Shown piece after piece: positions 25,476 through 34,748 of a DNA stretch of 64,000 nt. The translations under genes were made by a program, and so were the position numbers. A model generated the notes under the pieces. It worked only from the letters and a program-made list of their open reading frames with translations, was not told where the DNA came from and made no database searches. Source of the stretch: Paracoccus methylarcula (GTDB taxonomy: Bacteria > Pseudomonadota > Alphaproteobacteria > Rhodobacterales > Rhodobacteraceae); NCBI RefSeq assembly GCF_003007735.2, contig NZ_PXNQ02000006.1, forward strand, positions 124,001 through 188,000, read 5' to 3'. How positions within the stretch are numbered: position 1 is the first letter of the stretch; the number at the start of each line of letters is the position of its first letter.

Positions 25476-27104
25476 TCAATGCCCGTCCTCGATCAGAACC
25501 TGTCCGTATTCCTCGCGCAGCTTGTTTTTCTGCACCTTGCCGGTCGCGCCGATCGGCAATGTATCGGCAAAGATCACCCGGTCGGGCACCTGCCACTTTG
25601 CCACCTTGCCCTCGTAGCTGGCCAGCAGCTCTGCCTCATCGATATTCGCCCCTTCGGCGCGCACGCAGATCAGCACCGGGCGCTCGTCCCATTTCGGATG
25701 ATAGGCGGCGATGGCGGCGGCATTACTGATGCCGGGATGGGCGATGGCGATATTTTCCAGATCGACGGTGGAAATCCACTCGCCGCCCGACTTGATGATG
25801 TCCTTGGCACGGTCGCGGATGACCATGAAGCCGTCTGGATCGAGCGTCGCGACATCGCCGGTATCGAACCAGCCATCCGGTGTCAGGGCGCTCTCGCTCT
25901 TGCCGAAATAGCTTTCCACGATCCAGTGCCCGCGGATCTGCAGGTTACCCTGGCTTTCGCCGTCATCCGGCAGCCGCGTTCCCTGCTCGTCCACGACCCG
26001 CAACTCGACCCCGAACAGGGGCCGCCCCTGCGCATGGCGCAGCCTGCGCCGCTCTTCCAGCGGCAATTCGCGATGCTTGTAAAGCAGCTTGTTCAGCGTC
26101 GCGACCGGAGCCGTCTCGGTCATCCCCCAGGCATGGATCAGCTCGACCTCGAACTCCTCGCGGAAGGCGTCGATCATCGAGGGTGGCAGCGCCGTTCCCC
26201 CGACGAAGGACCGCACCAGATGCGGTAGCTTTTCGCCCGAGGAACGCAGCGCCGCCAAGAGTCCCATCCAGATCGTCGGCACACCGAAGGCCACGGTGAC
26301 CTTCTCATTGTTCAGCAGTTTTACCAGGCTTTCGCCGTCCAGCTTCGGCCCCGGCATGACCAGCCGCGCCCCGGCCATCGCGGCGACATAGGGGACGCCC
26401 CAGGCATTCACATGGAACATCGGCACTACCGGCAGCAGTGCATCCATGGCCGAAATGCAGGTTCCGTCCGGCTGGTTGGCGCCAAGCGTATGCATCACCA
26501 GCGAGCGATGCGAGTACAGCACCCCCTTGGGATTGCCCGTCGTGCCCGAGGTATAGCACAGTGCCGCCGCTGACCGCTCGTCCAGTTCCGGCCATTGGTA
26601 ATCGGGATCGCCGGTCTCGATCAGTTCGTCATAGAACAGCAGCCCCTCGATCATTCCCACCGCTTCCTCGTCGCGAGGCCCCATGAGCACACAATGCTTC
26701 ACCGTCTTGAAATGCTGGCAAAGCTGGGCGGCGGCGGGCAGGAAGGTGCGGTCGAAGAACATCACCTCGTCCTCCGCGTGGTTGACGATATAGATCAACT
26801 GATCCGGTGCCAGCCGAGGATTGATCGTATGCGTCACCCGTCCACCCGCGCCGACACCGAAATAGATTTCCAGGTGGCGGCGGTTGTTCCACGCGATCGT
26901 GCCACAGCGTGCGCCCGGCGACACCCCGAGCCGGTCCAGCGCCGAGGCCAGTTTTCGCGCATTGGCGTCCACACCGGCCCAGGTCGTGCGTTCGATGCCG
27001 CCTGCCGTCTCGACCGAGACGATCTCGGTGCCGCCATGATAGCGTGCGGCGTGGCCGATCAGCGAGCCGGTCGTCAGTGGCTGATGCATCATGGTTCCGT
27101 TCAT
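25476..27104 (-). CDS. Acyl-CoA ligase (AMP-forming), fatty-acid CoA ligase type
   Basis: A 542-residue ANL-family adenylating enzyme activating a carboxylate to its CoA thioester. P-loop [19 protein letters not shown], adenine motif [22 protein letters not shown] with the ribose-binding Asp, and the hinge [14 protein letters not shown]; the C-terminal lysine is in [15 protein letters not shown]. Its overall form is that of long/medium-chain fatty acyl-CoA synthetases. GGAGGGAGAA precedes the start; ATG codons five and six positions in are alternatives. Divergent from the acyl-CoA dehydrogenase across 267 bases. Confidence 0.9.
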   Translation of the reverse strand: MNGTMMHQPLTTGSLIGHAARYHGGTEIVSVETAGGIERTTWAGVDANARKLASALDRLGVSPGARCGTIAWNNRRHLEIYFGVGAGGRVTHTINPRLAPDQLIYIVNHAEDEVMFFDRTFLPAAAQLCQHFKTVKHCVLMGPRDEEAVGMIEGLLFYDELIETGDPDYQWPELDERSAAALCYTSGTTGNPKGVLYSHRSLVMHTLGANQPDGTCISAMDALLPVVPMFHVNAWGVPYVAAMAGARLVMPGPKLDGESLVKLLNNEKVTVAFGVPTIWMGLLAALRSSGEKLPHLVRSFVGGTALPPSMIDAFREEFEVELIHAWGMTETAPVATLNKLLYKHRELPLEERRRLRHAQGRPLFGVELRVVDEQGTRLPDDGESQGNLQIRGHWIVESYFGKSESALTPDGWFDTGDVATLDPDGFMVIRDRAKDIIKSGGEWISTVDLENIAIAHPGISNAAAIAAYHPKWDERPVLICVRAEGANIDEAELLASYEGKVAKWQVPDRVIFADTLPIGATGKVQKNKLREEYGQVLIEDGH

Positions 27105-27245
27105 GCGTTCTCCTCCCTCTGTTATTGTCCCGTGCCGGGCGTTTCACGCCCTGTCATCCGCCGATGATGATGTGGTCATATTCCATGACGTTTCGTATTC
27201 TTGCCCGTGCTTCCGATTGTTGCTCCTGTTGACCATCCAGTTAAA

Positions 27246-27251
27246 TATAAT
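27246..27251 (+). promoter_or_regulatory. Possible -10 element in the divergent ligase/dehydrogenase gap
   Basis: A perfect TATAAT at 27246-27251 in the gap 27105-27371, 121 bases before the dehydrogenase start, but the hexamer 17 bases upstream does not resemble TTGACA. A short dyad GTCAC...GTGAC (27310-27326) lies further down. Nothing else was recognised in this gap. Confidence 0.3.
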
Positions 27252-27371
27252 TTCGCGCATGTGAACAGGAAAACCGTCCGGGAGGATAGGGCAGAGGAGA
27301 TCACGTTACGTCACTTTCTTCGTGACTGGATCTTGAAACACCCGCGGCCTTATCCTGTCCGAGGAGGAGAC

Positions 27372-28991
27372 ATGACCCGATCCACAGCACGAAGCGATCT
27401 TGGCACGCATGAGGTGCGAAACCAGCCACCGGCTCGGGGGGATTGCGATCTATGGCTGGAAGACATTGCCCTGCGCGACGCCGTAACTCGTGAGGGCGGG
27501 CACAGGAAAACGGTTGCAAGCTATGGCAAGGTCATGGGCAGCGCCGAGATGCGCGAGGCCGGTCAGGCCGCCAATCGGCACAGCCCGGAACTGCTGCTGT
27601 TCGATCCCGGTGGGCGCAGGCTGGACGAGGTTCGTTTCCATCCTGCATGGCACCAATTGATGCGGACCAGCCTTGGCGCGGGTTATGCCGCGGTTGCCTG
27701 GGACGGAACGCCGGGCGGCCATGTCACTCATGCCGCCATGGTCTATCTGGCCGGCCAGGTCGAGCCGGGTCATTGCTGTCCCATGACGATGACCTATGCC
27801 GCTGTCCCGGCGCTCGCCGCGAATCCGGATCTGGCGGCGATATGGCAGCCTCGCCTGACCGCCCGCGCCTATGACCCGGCCCCGCGCCCGATTGGCGAAA
27901 AGACCTCGGCCACATTGGGCATGGCGATGACCGAGAAACAGGGCGGCTCGGATCTGCGCAGCAATACCACGATGGCCGAACCGGAGGGGAGTTTCTATCG
28001 CCTGACCGGCCATAAATGGTTCTGCTCTGCCCCGATGTCGGACGGTTTCCTGACGCTTGCGCAGGCCCCCGGCGGGCTGACCTGCTTTCTGGTGCCGCGC
28101 TGGCTGGAGGGGGAGCGGAATGCAATCCATATCCAGCGCCTGAAGGACAAGCTGGGCAATCGCTCCAATGCCTCGTCCGAAATCGAGTATCACGGCGCCA
28201 TTGCCTATCGCCTGGGCGACGAGGGCAGGGGCGTCCGCACGATCATCGAGATGGTACATCATACCCGCCTGGACACTGCGCTGGCCCCCGCCGGGTTGAT
28301 GCGAGGGGCGATAAGCGCCGCGAATCATTGGGCGAAACATCGCAGCGCGTTTCAGAAGCGGTTGATAGACCAACCGCTGATGCAGGCCGTCATGGCCGAT
28401 CTGGCGCTTGATTGCGAAGGGGCGCTGGCGCTTGGCTTGCGGGTGGCGCGCGCCTTTGACGGCACCACCCCCGAGGATCGGGCCTTCGCCCGGATCGGCG
28501 TGGCGCTGGCCAAGTTCCTGGGCAACAAGCGCTGCCCCATCGTGACCTACGAGGCGATGGAGGTGCTGGGCGGCATGGGCTATATCGAGGAAACCGGCCA
28601 ACCGCTTTACTACCGCGAAGCCCCCCTGAACGGCATCTGGGAAGGTTCGGGCAATGTCATCTGCCTCGACATCCTGCGCACGCTGGCAAGCGAGCCGCTG
28701 GCCGCCGACACGCTGCGCGCGGAACTGGAGGCCGCCACCGGCAGCGACCGCCGCTACGATGCCGCGCTGAAGGCACATGCCGAACGCTGGCCCGGCTTGC
28801 CGCCGGAATGCGAGGCAAGGTGGTTTGCAGAACGCACGGCCCTGTTGCTGACGGCGTCGGTGCTGATCCGCGCCGGTATGTCCGCCGTGGCCGATGGCTT
28901 TGTCACCACCCGCATCGCGGGTGAGCGCGGGCATGTCACGGGATCGCTATCCGGTCCGGTGCCGCGCGAATTGCTTGACCGGATCGGATGA
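27372..28991 (+). CDS. Acyl-CoA dehydrogenase, AidB-like subfamily
   Basis: A 539-residue flavoprotein. AidB-type signature GMAMTEKQGGSDLRSNTT (FAD/substrate loop), FCSAPMSDGFLTLAQ, KLGNRSNASSEIEYHGA, VHHTRLDTALAPAGLMR and NGIWEGSGNVICLDILR, where the Glu occupies the base region of this subfamily. It is longer than ordinary acyl-CoA dehydrogenases because of the AidB N-terminal and C-terminal parts. The start at 27372 follows GAGGAGGAGA; the frame runs open back to 27201 without support. AidB proteins may act as isovaleryl-CoA-like dehydrogenases or in alkylation protection; beside CoA genes the metabolic role is favoured. Confidence 0.9.
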   Translation: MTRSTARSDLGTHEVRNQPPARGDCDLWLEDIALRDAVTREGGHRKTVASYGKVMGSAEMREAGQAANRHSPELLLFDPGGRRLDEVRFHPAWHQLMRTSLGAGYAAVAWDGTPGGHVTHAAMVYLAGQVEPGHCCPMTMTYAAVPALAANPDLAAIWQPRLTARAYDPAPRPIGEKTSATLGMAMTEKQGGSDLRSNTTMAEPEGSFYRLTGHKWFCSAPMSDGFLTLAQAPGGLTCFLVPRWLEGERNAIHIQRLKDKLGNRSNASSEIEYHGAIAYRLGDEGRGVRTIIEMVHHTRLDTALAPAGLMRGAISAANHWAKHRSAFQKRLIDQPLMQAVMADLALDCEGALALGLRVARAFDGTTPEDRAFARIGVALAKFLGNKRCPIVTYEAMEVLGGMGYIEETGQPLYYREAPLNGIWEGSGNVICLDILRTLASEPLAADTLRAELEAATGSDRRYDAALKAHAERWPGLPPECEARWFAERTALLLTASVLIRAGMSAVADGFVTTRIAGERGHVTGSLSGPVPRELLDRIG

Positions 28992-29065
28992 TGATAGTTC
29001 CATTGCGATGAAGACCGCCCAAGCGGCCTTTTCCAGCCCTGGTTCCGGTTCGGGAGTTTGTTGCC

Positions 29066-30244
29066 ATGTCATCCGCTGCTCCGCTTGCCGGTATCGTCGT
29101 TCTCGATCTGTCGCGCATCCTTGCCGGTCCGACCGCCACGCAGGCTCTGGCCGATCTTGGAGCAGAGGTGATCAAGATCGAACGTCCCGGCGCCGGTGAC
29201 GACACCCGCAAATGGGGTCCGCCCTTCGTCAAGGATAGCGAGGGGCGCGAGACCAGCGAGAGCGCCTATTACCTCAGCGCCAATCGCGGCAAGAAGTCGG
29301 TCGCGGTCAATATCGCCGATCCCGAGGGGCAGGCATTGATCCGCAGGCTGGCGCAAAAGGCCGATATCCTGGTCGAGAATTTCAAGAGCGGCGACATGGC
29401 CCGCTACGGGCTGGATTACGCCAGCCTCTCGGATGTTAACCCGCGCCTGATCTATTGCTCGATCACCGGGTTCGGGCAAACCGGGCCGAATGCGCATCGG
29501 GCGGGCTATGATTTCCTGATCCAGGGCGAGGCCGGGATCATGAGCCTGACGGGCGAGGCCGATGGCCGCCCGCTCAAGGTCGGGGTCGGGATCGCCGATG
29601 TCATGTGCGGGATGTATGCGCTGACCGGCATTCTCGCGGCATTGCAGGCGCGTCACGGCAGCGGGCGGGGGCAGCATATCGATGTCTGCCTTTACGATAC
29701 GCAGGTCGCGTGGCTGATCAATCAGGGCGTCGGCTACCTGACCGACGGGCAGATTCCGCCCCGGCGCGGAAACGATCATCCGACGATCGTGCCCTATGGC
29801 GCATTCCCCGCCTCGGATGGTGAATTCATCATCGCCATAGGCAACGATGCCCAGTTCCGCCGTTTCGTCAGCGATGCCGGGCGCGGTGATCTGGCTGATG
29901 ATCCGCGTTTTGCCACGAATGCCGACCGGGTCCGTAATCGCACGGAGTTGATCCCGATCATTGAAGAGATCACCCGCGCGCGCCCGGCCTCATACTGGCT
30001 GGAGCGGCTGGAGGCGCTCTCGGTGCCCGGTGGGCCGATCAACGATCTGCGGCAGGTGTTCGACAGCCCGCAAGTGGCGGCGCGCGACTTGCGTATCAGC
30101 CTGCCGCATCCGCTGGCGGATGGCGGAAATGTCGATCTGATCGGCAACCCACTGAAATTCAGCGATACACCGGTGCGTTATGGCAATGCGCCGCCGTTGT
30201 TGGGGCAGCATAGCGCGAGGTGCTGCGGGATCATCTGGGCCTGA
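29066..30244 (+). CDS. Class III CoA transferase (CaiB/BaiF family), C-terminus frameshifted
   Basis: CoA is moved between carboxylic acids by this family. Features: LAGIVVLDLSRILAGPTATQALADLGAEVIKIERP with the N-terminal core, the catalytic Asp in HRAGYDFLIQGEAGIMSLTG, and GRGQHIDVCLYDTQVAW. As read the protein has 392 residues and ends in an odd tail (HSARCCGIIWA). One extra base near 30214-30218 restores EVLRDHLGLTEQELDRLKASG, a standard family end, gives 411 residues and moves the stop to 30298-30300, which then overlaps the next start as ATGA. The family end and the overlap argue strongly that one base is missing. Confidence 0.9.
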   Translation: MSSAAPLAGIVVLDLSRILAGPTATQALADLGAEVIKIERPGAGDDTRKWGPPFVKDSEGRETSESAYYLSANRGKKSVAVNIADPEGQALIRRLAQKADILVENFKSGDMARYGLDYASLSDVNPRLIYCSITGFGQTGPNAHRAGYDFLIQGEAGIMSLTGEADGRPLKVGVGIADVMCGMYALTGILAALQARHGSGRGQHIDVCLYDTQVAWLINQGVGYLTDGQIPPRRGNDHPTIVPYGAFPASDGEFIIAIGNDAQFRRFVSDAGRGDLADDPRFATNADRVRNRTELIPIIEEITRARPASYWLERLEALSVPGGPINDLRQVFDSPQVAARDLRISLPHPLADGGNVDLIGNPLKFSDTPVRYGNAPPLLGQHSARCCGIIWA

Positions 30245-30296
30245 CGGAGCAGGAGCTTGACCGGCTGAAAGCCTCGGGCGTGATCGGAGAAATGGA

Positions 30297-31904
30297 ATGA
30301 TAAATCGGACAGGCGCCGGGATCATCGGCCGAATGCTGGCGGATGCCGGGGCGACACGGGCTTTCGGCGTGCCGGGTGGCGAGGTGCTGGCGCTGATCGA
30401 GGGGTTGGGCCAGGCCGGGGTGAGCTTTACGCTGGTGCGGCACGAGAATGCCGGGGGCTTCTTTGCCGAGGGGCATTGGCATGTGACAGGCGATCTGCCG
30501 GTGCTGGTTGCGACCTTGGGGCCGGGTGTGGCCAATGCCGTCAACGTGGTGGCCAACGCGATGCAGGACCGGGTGCCGCTGATCTTCCTGACCGGCTGCG
30601 TCGATGCCGCCGAGGCCGAGCGCTATACCCATCAGGTCTTCGATCACCAGGCCCTGTTGCGTCCGGTGGTAAAGGCCAGTTTCCGGGCGGTCGGAGGGGC
30701 CGTCGGGGCGGTGATGGAAAAGGCGATCACCATCGCCAGGTCGGGCCAGCCGGGGCCGGTGCATATCGATGTTCCGATCTCGGTGGCCGAGGGGGTGAGC
30801 GACGAACCCTCGTCGCGGGCTTTATCCTTCACACCGCCCTTCATGCCTCACCACGCGGATCTGGATCGCGTCCGCAAGGCGCTGGCGGGCTCGGTCAGGC
30901 CGCTGATGATCGCCGGGGTGGATGCCGTCAATGACGGTGCCGGTCCGGCTGTCGCCGGTTTTTGCCGTCAGCACCGGATACCGCTGATCACCAGCTACAA
31001 GGGCAAGGGTCTGATGGACGAGGCCGATCCCCTTTGCCTTGGCGGAGCGGGGTTGTCTCCGCGTGCAGACAAGATCCTGATGCCGCTGATCGCCGAGGCG
31101 GATCTGATCCTTTTGGCGGGTTACGATCCCATCGAGATGCGGATCGGTTGGCGCGATCCATGGGGCGACGACACCCGCGTGATCGAGATCGCCCCCGTTC
31201 CGCGCATACATGGGATGCACCGCGCCGATGAGACGCTGATCGGCGATGTCGGCATGACATTGGAGGCGCTGCACCACGATGCCCCTTCCCGCTGGCCATC
31301 GGAACGGCCCGCCCAGGCTCGCGAGATCTTGGCGCGGGCCTTTGCCGGGCCGGAGGGATGGGGACCGCATCAGGTATTCCGGACCCTGCGCGAGGTGATG
31401 CCGCCGCAAACCGTCGTGACGGCGGATTCGGGTGCGCATCGTATCCTTGCCAGCCAGATCTGGACCTGCCCGGAGCCGCGCCTGATGCTGCAATCCAGTG
31501 CGCTATGCACGATGGCCTGCGCATTGCCTTTGGCGGCAGGTGCGTGCTTGGGACGGCCCGATGCACCGGCCCTGGCCATTCTGGGCGATGGCGGGTTGGA
31601 AATGGGGGCGGGTGATCTGGCCACGCTGCGCGATCTGAAGCTGCCGGTGGTCCTGGCGGTGCTGGTCGATGGCTCGCTTTCGCTGATCGAGATGAAGCAA
31701 AGGGCGGGGCAGCGTCCGAATCTGGGCGTCGATTTCAAGGGCGTGACCGATTATCCCGCCCTGGCGCGGGCCTTTGGCGGGCACGGGGTCTGGATAGACG
31801 ACGCATCGAGCCTTGCGGCCGAGGCACGCGCCGCGCTTGAGCGTGACTGTTTCACGCTGCTGGCTATCCGTATCGGCTCACGCGCCTATGACGGGGCTTT
31901 CTGA
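30297..31904 (+). CDS. Thiamine-diphosphate enzyme, acetolactate synthase-like
   Basis: A 535-residue ThDP enzyme distinct from the one at 4991. Cofactor glutamate in LVRHENAGGFFAEGHWH, and the ThDP/Mg motif starts LGDGGLEMGAGDL, ending VLVDGSLSLIEMKQ where most relatives have NN; the IEMKQ after it resembles acetolactate synthase. Coupled to the CoA transferase by ATGA once that gene's frameshift is repaired. A CoA transferase plus ThDP enzyme recalls the frc/oxc oxalate pair, but the motif is not that of oxalyl-CoA decarboxylase; a 2-hydroxyacyl-CoA lyase-like role is possible. Confidence 0.82.
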   Translation: MINRTGAGIIGRMLADAGATRAFGVPGGEVLALIEGLGQAGVSFTLVRHENAGGFFAEGHWHVTGDLPVLVATLGPGVANAVNVVANAMQDRVPLIFLTGCVDAAEAERYTHQVFDHQALLRPVVKASFRAVGGAVGAVMEKAITIARSGQPGPVHIDVPISVAEGVSDEPSSRALSFTPPFMPHHADLDRVRKALAGSVRPLMIAGVDAVNDGAGPAVAGFCRQHRIPLITSYKGKGLMDEADPLCLGGAGLSPRADKILMPLIAEADLILLAGYDPIEMRIGWRDPWGDDTRVIEIAPVPRIHGMHRADETLIGDVGMTLEALHHDAPSRWPSERPAQAREILARAFAGPEGWGPHQVFRTLREVMPPQTVVTADSGAHRILASQIWTCPEPRLMLQSSALCTMACALPLAAGACLGRPDAPALAILGDGGLEMGAGDLATLRDLKLPVVLAVLVDGSLSLIEMKQRAGQRPNLGVDFKGVTDYPALARAFGGHGVWIDDASSLAAEARAALERDCFTLLAIRIGSRAYDGAF

Positions 31905-32132
31905 GGCGGTCGAAAGCAGGAATGAACCGGCGAAATCCGGCTGTTGGCAGGATGGCGTGGAAACCATTGCTCCGCTTATGGCGTTTATCCAGCATGCTCA
32001 CAAGAGCATCAAACGGTCGGGAAAAATTCGTTGGTCTGTAACGATCCATGCTGCCGGTCGAATTGATTCACGAGTGGTCCCGGTTTCGTCTGAACCTTCA
32101 GGGCGTCCGGGCTGGTAATCAGGAGAGTGACG

Positions 32133-33518
32133 ATGATTCATATGACGGACCTGTCAGGCACCGGCATATCGTTGGAGAGGCGCCATATTCCCATCTGGAA
32201 CCGTGTCGTGACCGGGATCCTGTCACATGCCGAATCCACGGCGGCGGATCTGAACGAGGTGATCGCGAAAGCGCCGGATTTCGCGCTGGCGCAGGCGGTT
32301 CGCGGGCTGGCCTGCCTGCTGCTGGGAAGACCCGAGATGTTCGCCGTCGCGCAAGAGGCTTATCGCGAGGCCTTGGCCGCCGCGAAACGGCTGCCCCCTA
32401 CCCCCGCCGAGACAGGGTTCATCAATGCCCTCGGCCTGTGGCTGCAAGGCCGTCCGAGCGCTGCCGCCGATCGCCTGCAGCAGGTGCTGGACGAGGATCC
32501 CCGCGATGCGCTGGCCATGAAGATGGTGCAGGCGATCCAGTTCGTGATGGGCCGACCCGATGTCATGCGCCGCTCTGCCGAGGCCGTGCTGCCGCATTGG
32601 GAAGAGCATGCGGCAAAGGGTTATCTGCTGGGCTGTCATGCCTTCACGCTTGAGGAAGCCGGTGAATATGCGCTGGCCGAGCATGCCGGGATGCGGGCGA
32701 TCGAACTGGCTCCGGATGATGCCTGGGGGCTGCATGCGGTGGCCCATGTCTATGACACGACCGGACGCGCGCAGGAGGGGCTGGATTGGCTGCATGGGCG
32801 CGAGGCGTCCTGGGCGCATTGCAACAATTTCCGCTTTCACGTCTGGTGGCACCAGGCGCTGATGTATCTTGATCTTGGCGATTTCGATGCGGCGCTGGAC
32901 CTCTATGACACCGAGATCCGGCGCGAGAAGACCGATGATTACCGTGATATCGCCAATGCGACCTCTCTGCTGGCCCGGCTGGAAGTCGAGGGGATCGCGG
33001 TCGGCGACCGGTGGGAGGAGGTGGCCGATCTCTCGGACAAGCGGGCCGGGGATGGCTGTCTGGCCTTCGCGGATCTGCATTACCTGCTGGCGCTGGTCGG
33101 CGGCAAGCGCGAAGGCGCGGCGGCCCGGCTGATCGGCAATATGGCCCGGGCGCGCGCCTCTGACGGCGAGGCGAAGGGGATCATCGGGCATAACGGCCAT
33201 GACACCGCGCTTGGCCTGCAGGCCTATGCCGCGGGGAATCACAGTGCGTCATGGCTGCATCTGCGCAAGGCGCTGTCGGATTTGCAGGCGATCGGAGGCA
33301 GCCATGCGCAGCGCGACGTGTTCACCCGCATCGCCGTCGAGGCAGGGCTGCGCGGCGGCTATCTGGACGAGACCGAGAATTTGCTGAATGAACGGGTCAA
33401 GGCACGCGGCGGCCATCAGGACGGATATACAAGGCGCAGATTGGACTTTCTCGCCTCAGTCAGGGCATCTGCGTGCGAAACGCAAACCCGTTTGCCCGGG
33501 ATCGAGGAGTCCATATGA
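32133..33518 (+). CDS. TPR-repeat protein, TTC38 family
   Basis: A 461-residue cytosolic-looking helical repeat protein without signal peptide. Repeats of the TPR type run through it (for example EYALAEHAGMRAIELAPDDAWGLHAVAHVYDTTGRAQEGLDW and the WWHQALMYLDLGDFDAALDLYD unit); the RFHVWWHQAL and LHAVAHVY blocks are typical of the TTC38 family, whose function is unknown. The start at 32133 has AGGAGAG upstream. It overlaps opgC by ATGA (33515-33518). The gap before it (31905-32132) shows no recognisable element. Confidence 0.83.
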   Translation: MIHMTDLSGTGISLERRHIPIWNRVVTGILSHAESTAADLNEVIAKAPDFALAQAVRGLACLLLGRPEMFAVAQEAYREALAAAKRLPPTPAETGFINALGLWLQGRPSAAADRLQQVLDEDPRDALAMKMVQAIQFVMGRPDVMRRSAEAVLPHWEEHAAKGYLLGCHAFTLEEAGEYALAEHAGMRAIELAPDDAWGLHAVAHVYDTTGRAQEGLDWLHGREASWAHCNNFRFHVWWHQALMYLDLGDFDAALDLYDTEIRREKTDDYRDIANATSLLARLEVEGIAVGDRWEEVADLSDKRAGDGCLAFADLHYLLALVGGKREGAAARLIGNMARARASDGEAKGIIGHNGHDTALGLQAYAAGNHSASWLHLRKALSDLQAIGGSHAQRDVFTRIAVEAGLRGGYLDETENLLNERVKARGGHQDGYTRRRLDFLASVRASACETQTRLPGIEESI

Positions 33519-34732
33519 GCACAGCAATATCCGCCTCCGGCCCTTCGGCGAAACCGGCGCGGGATCCGCGCCTGGATTTCTTCCGCGGGGTGGGGATGTA
33601 TATCATCCTGATCGCTCATATCAGCGGCAACCCGTGGACCCTCTGGATACCTGCCCGCTTCGGCTTTTCCGACGCGACCGAGATCTTTGTCTTTTGTTCG
33701 GGCATGGCCTCGGCGATCGCATTTGGCAGTATCTTCCGCAAGGCGGGCTGGATGATGGGAACGCTGCGCATCTTGCATCGCGTCTGGCAGGTCTACTGGG
33801 CGCATATCGGTGTCTTCGTGACCGGGCTGTTCGCGATGCTGGTGCTGAACATGACCGGCTGGTTCGAAAAGGATTACGTGGGCTCGCTGAATCTTTACCC
33901 GTTCCTGAACAATCCGGGGCCGAACATGGTCGGGCTGATGACCCTGACCTATGTGCCGAATTATTTCGATATCCTGCCGATGTACCTGGTGATCCTGGCC
34001 ATGTTGCCGCTGGTCATGGCGCTTGCCCGTATCCATCCGCATGCCGCGATGGGATTTTGCGTCACGCTGTGGCTGGTGACGAGCGTGACCGGCTTCGGCT
34101 TCCCCGCCGAATACTGGTTCAGCAATGACAGCACGCGGCAATGGTTCTTCAACCCTTTCGCATGGCAACTGATCTTCTTTACCGGCTTCGCCTTCATGGC
34201 GGGCTGGCTGCCCGCGCCGCCGGTGAACCGCATGCTGATCCTGTGTGCCCTGATCGTCGTCTTGGTGACGATTCCCTTCGCCTGGTTCAGGATATACAGG
34301 GAATACGATTTCATCCGCGAATGGCGGGGAGACTGGAAATTTCTCTTTACCAAGACGGATTTCGGCATCCTCCGCTATATCCATTTCCTCAGCCTCGCCT
34401 ATCTGGCCTGGATCGCGGCGGGGCCTGGCGGTTCACGGCTGTTCGGTGGGCGGTGGTGGACGGCCATCGTCACCGTCATCCGCAAGGTCGGGCAGCAATC
34501 GCTGGCGGTGTTCATGACATCGATGATCCTCGCGCGCCTGCTGGGGGTGCTTTTCGATGTCTTCGGGCGCAGCGTTCTGACTGCGGCGATCGTCAATCTG
34601 CTTGGCGCGGCGATCATCACCGGCGTGGCCTATTTCGTGGCCTATCTGAAACGGCAGCCCTGGCGTCAGGCTGTAAACCCGGGGACGCCGTCTCGGCAGG
34701 CTGCCGCGACATCCGGCATGACTGGCATATGA
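33515..34732 (+). CDS. opgC: OpgC protein, osmoregulated periplasmic glucan modification
   Basis: A 405-residue polytopic inner-membrane protein with about ten predicted helices (for example GMYIILIAHIS, VGLMTLTYV to MLPLVMAL, LIFFTGFAFMAGW). The opening RDPRLDFFRGVGMYIILIAHISGNPW is typical of OpgC/acyltransferase-3-like proteins, which add succinyl groups to periplasmic glucans. Start chosen at 33515, with GAGGAG upstream and ATGA overlap with the TPR gene. opgD/G follows after 16 bases. Confidence 0.9.
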   Translation: MSTAISASGPSAKPARDPRLDFFRGVGMYIILIAHISGNPWTLWIPARFGFSDATEIFVFCSGMASAIAFGSIFRKAGWMMGTLRILHRVWQVYWAHIGVFVTGLFAMLVLNMTGWFEKDYVGSLNLYPFLNNPGPNMVGLMTLTYVPNYFDILPMYLVILAMLPLVMALARIHPHAAMGFCVTLWLVTSVTGFGFPAEYWFSNDSTRQWFFNPFAWQLIFFTGFAFMAGWLPAPPVNRMLILCALIVVLVTIPFAWFRIYREYDFIREWRGDWKFLFTKTDFGILRYIHFLSLAYLAWIAAGPGGSRLFGGRWWTAIVTVIRKVGQQSLAVFMTSMILARLLGVLFDVFGRSVLTAAIVNLLGAAIITGVAYFVAYLKRQPWRQAVNPGTPSRQAAATSGMTGI

Positions 34733-34748
34733 CAAGCAAGGGATCGAA

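Noticed and set aside
28992..29065. Terminator between the acyl-CoA dehydrogenase and CoA transferase genes (CCGC-CCAA-GCGG then TTTT)
   Set aside because: Only four base pairs in the stem; too weak to call.
29066..31904. frc/oxc oxalate degradation pair
   Set aside because: The CoA transferase fits only at family level and the ThDP protein lacks the oxalyl-CoA decarboxylase motif, having VDGSLSLIEMKQ instead.
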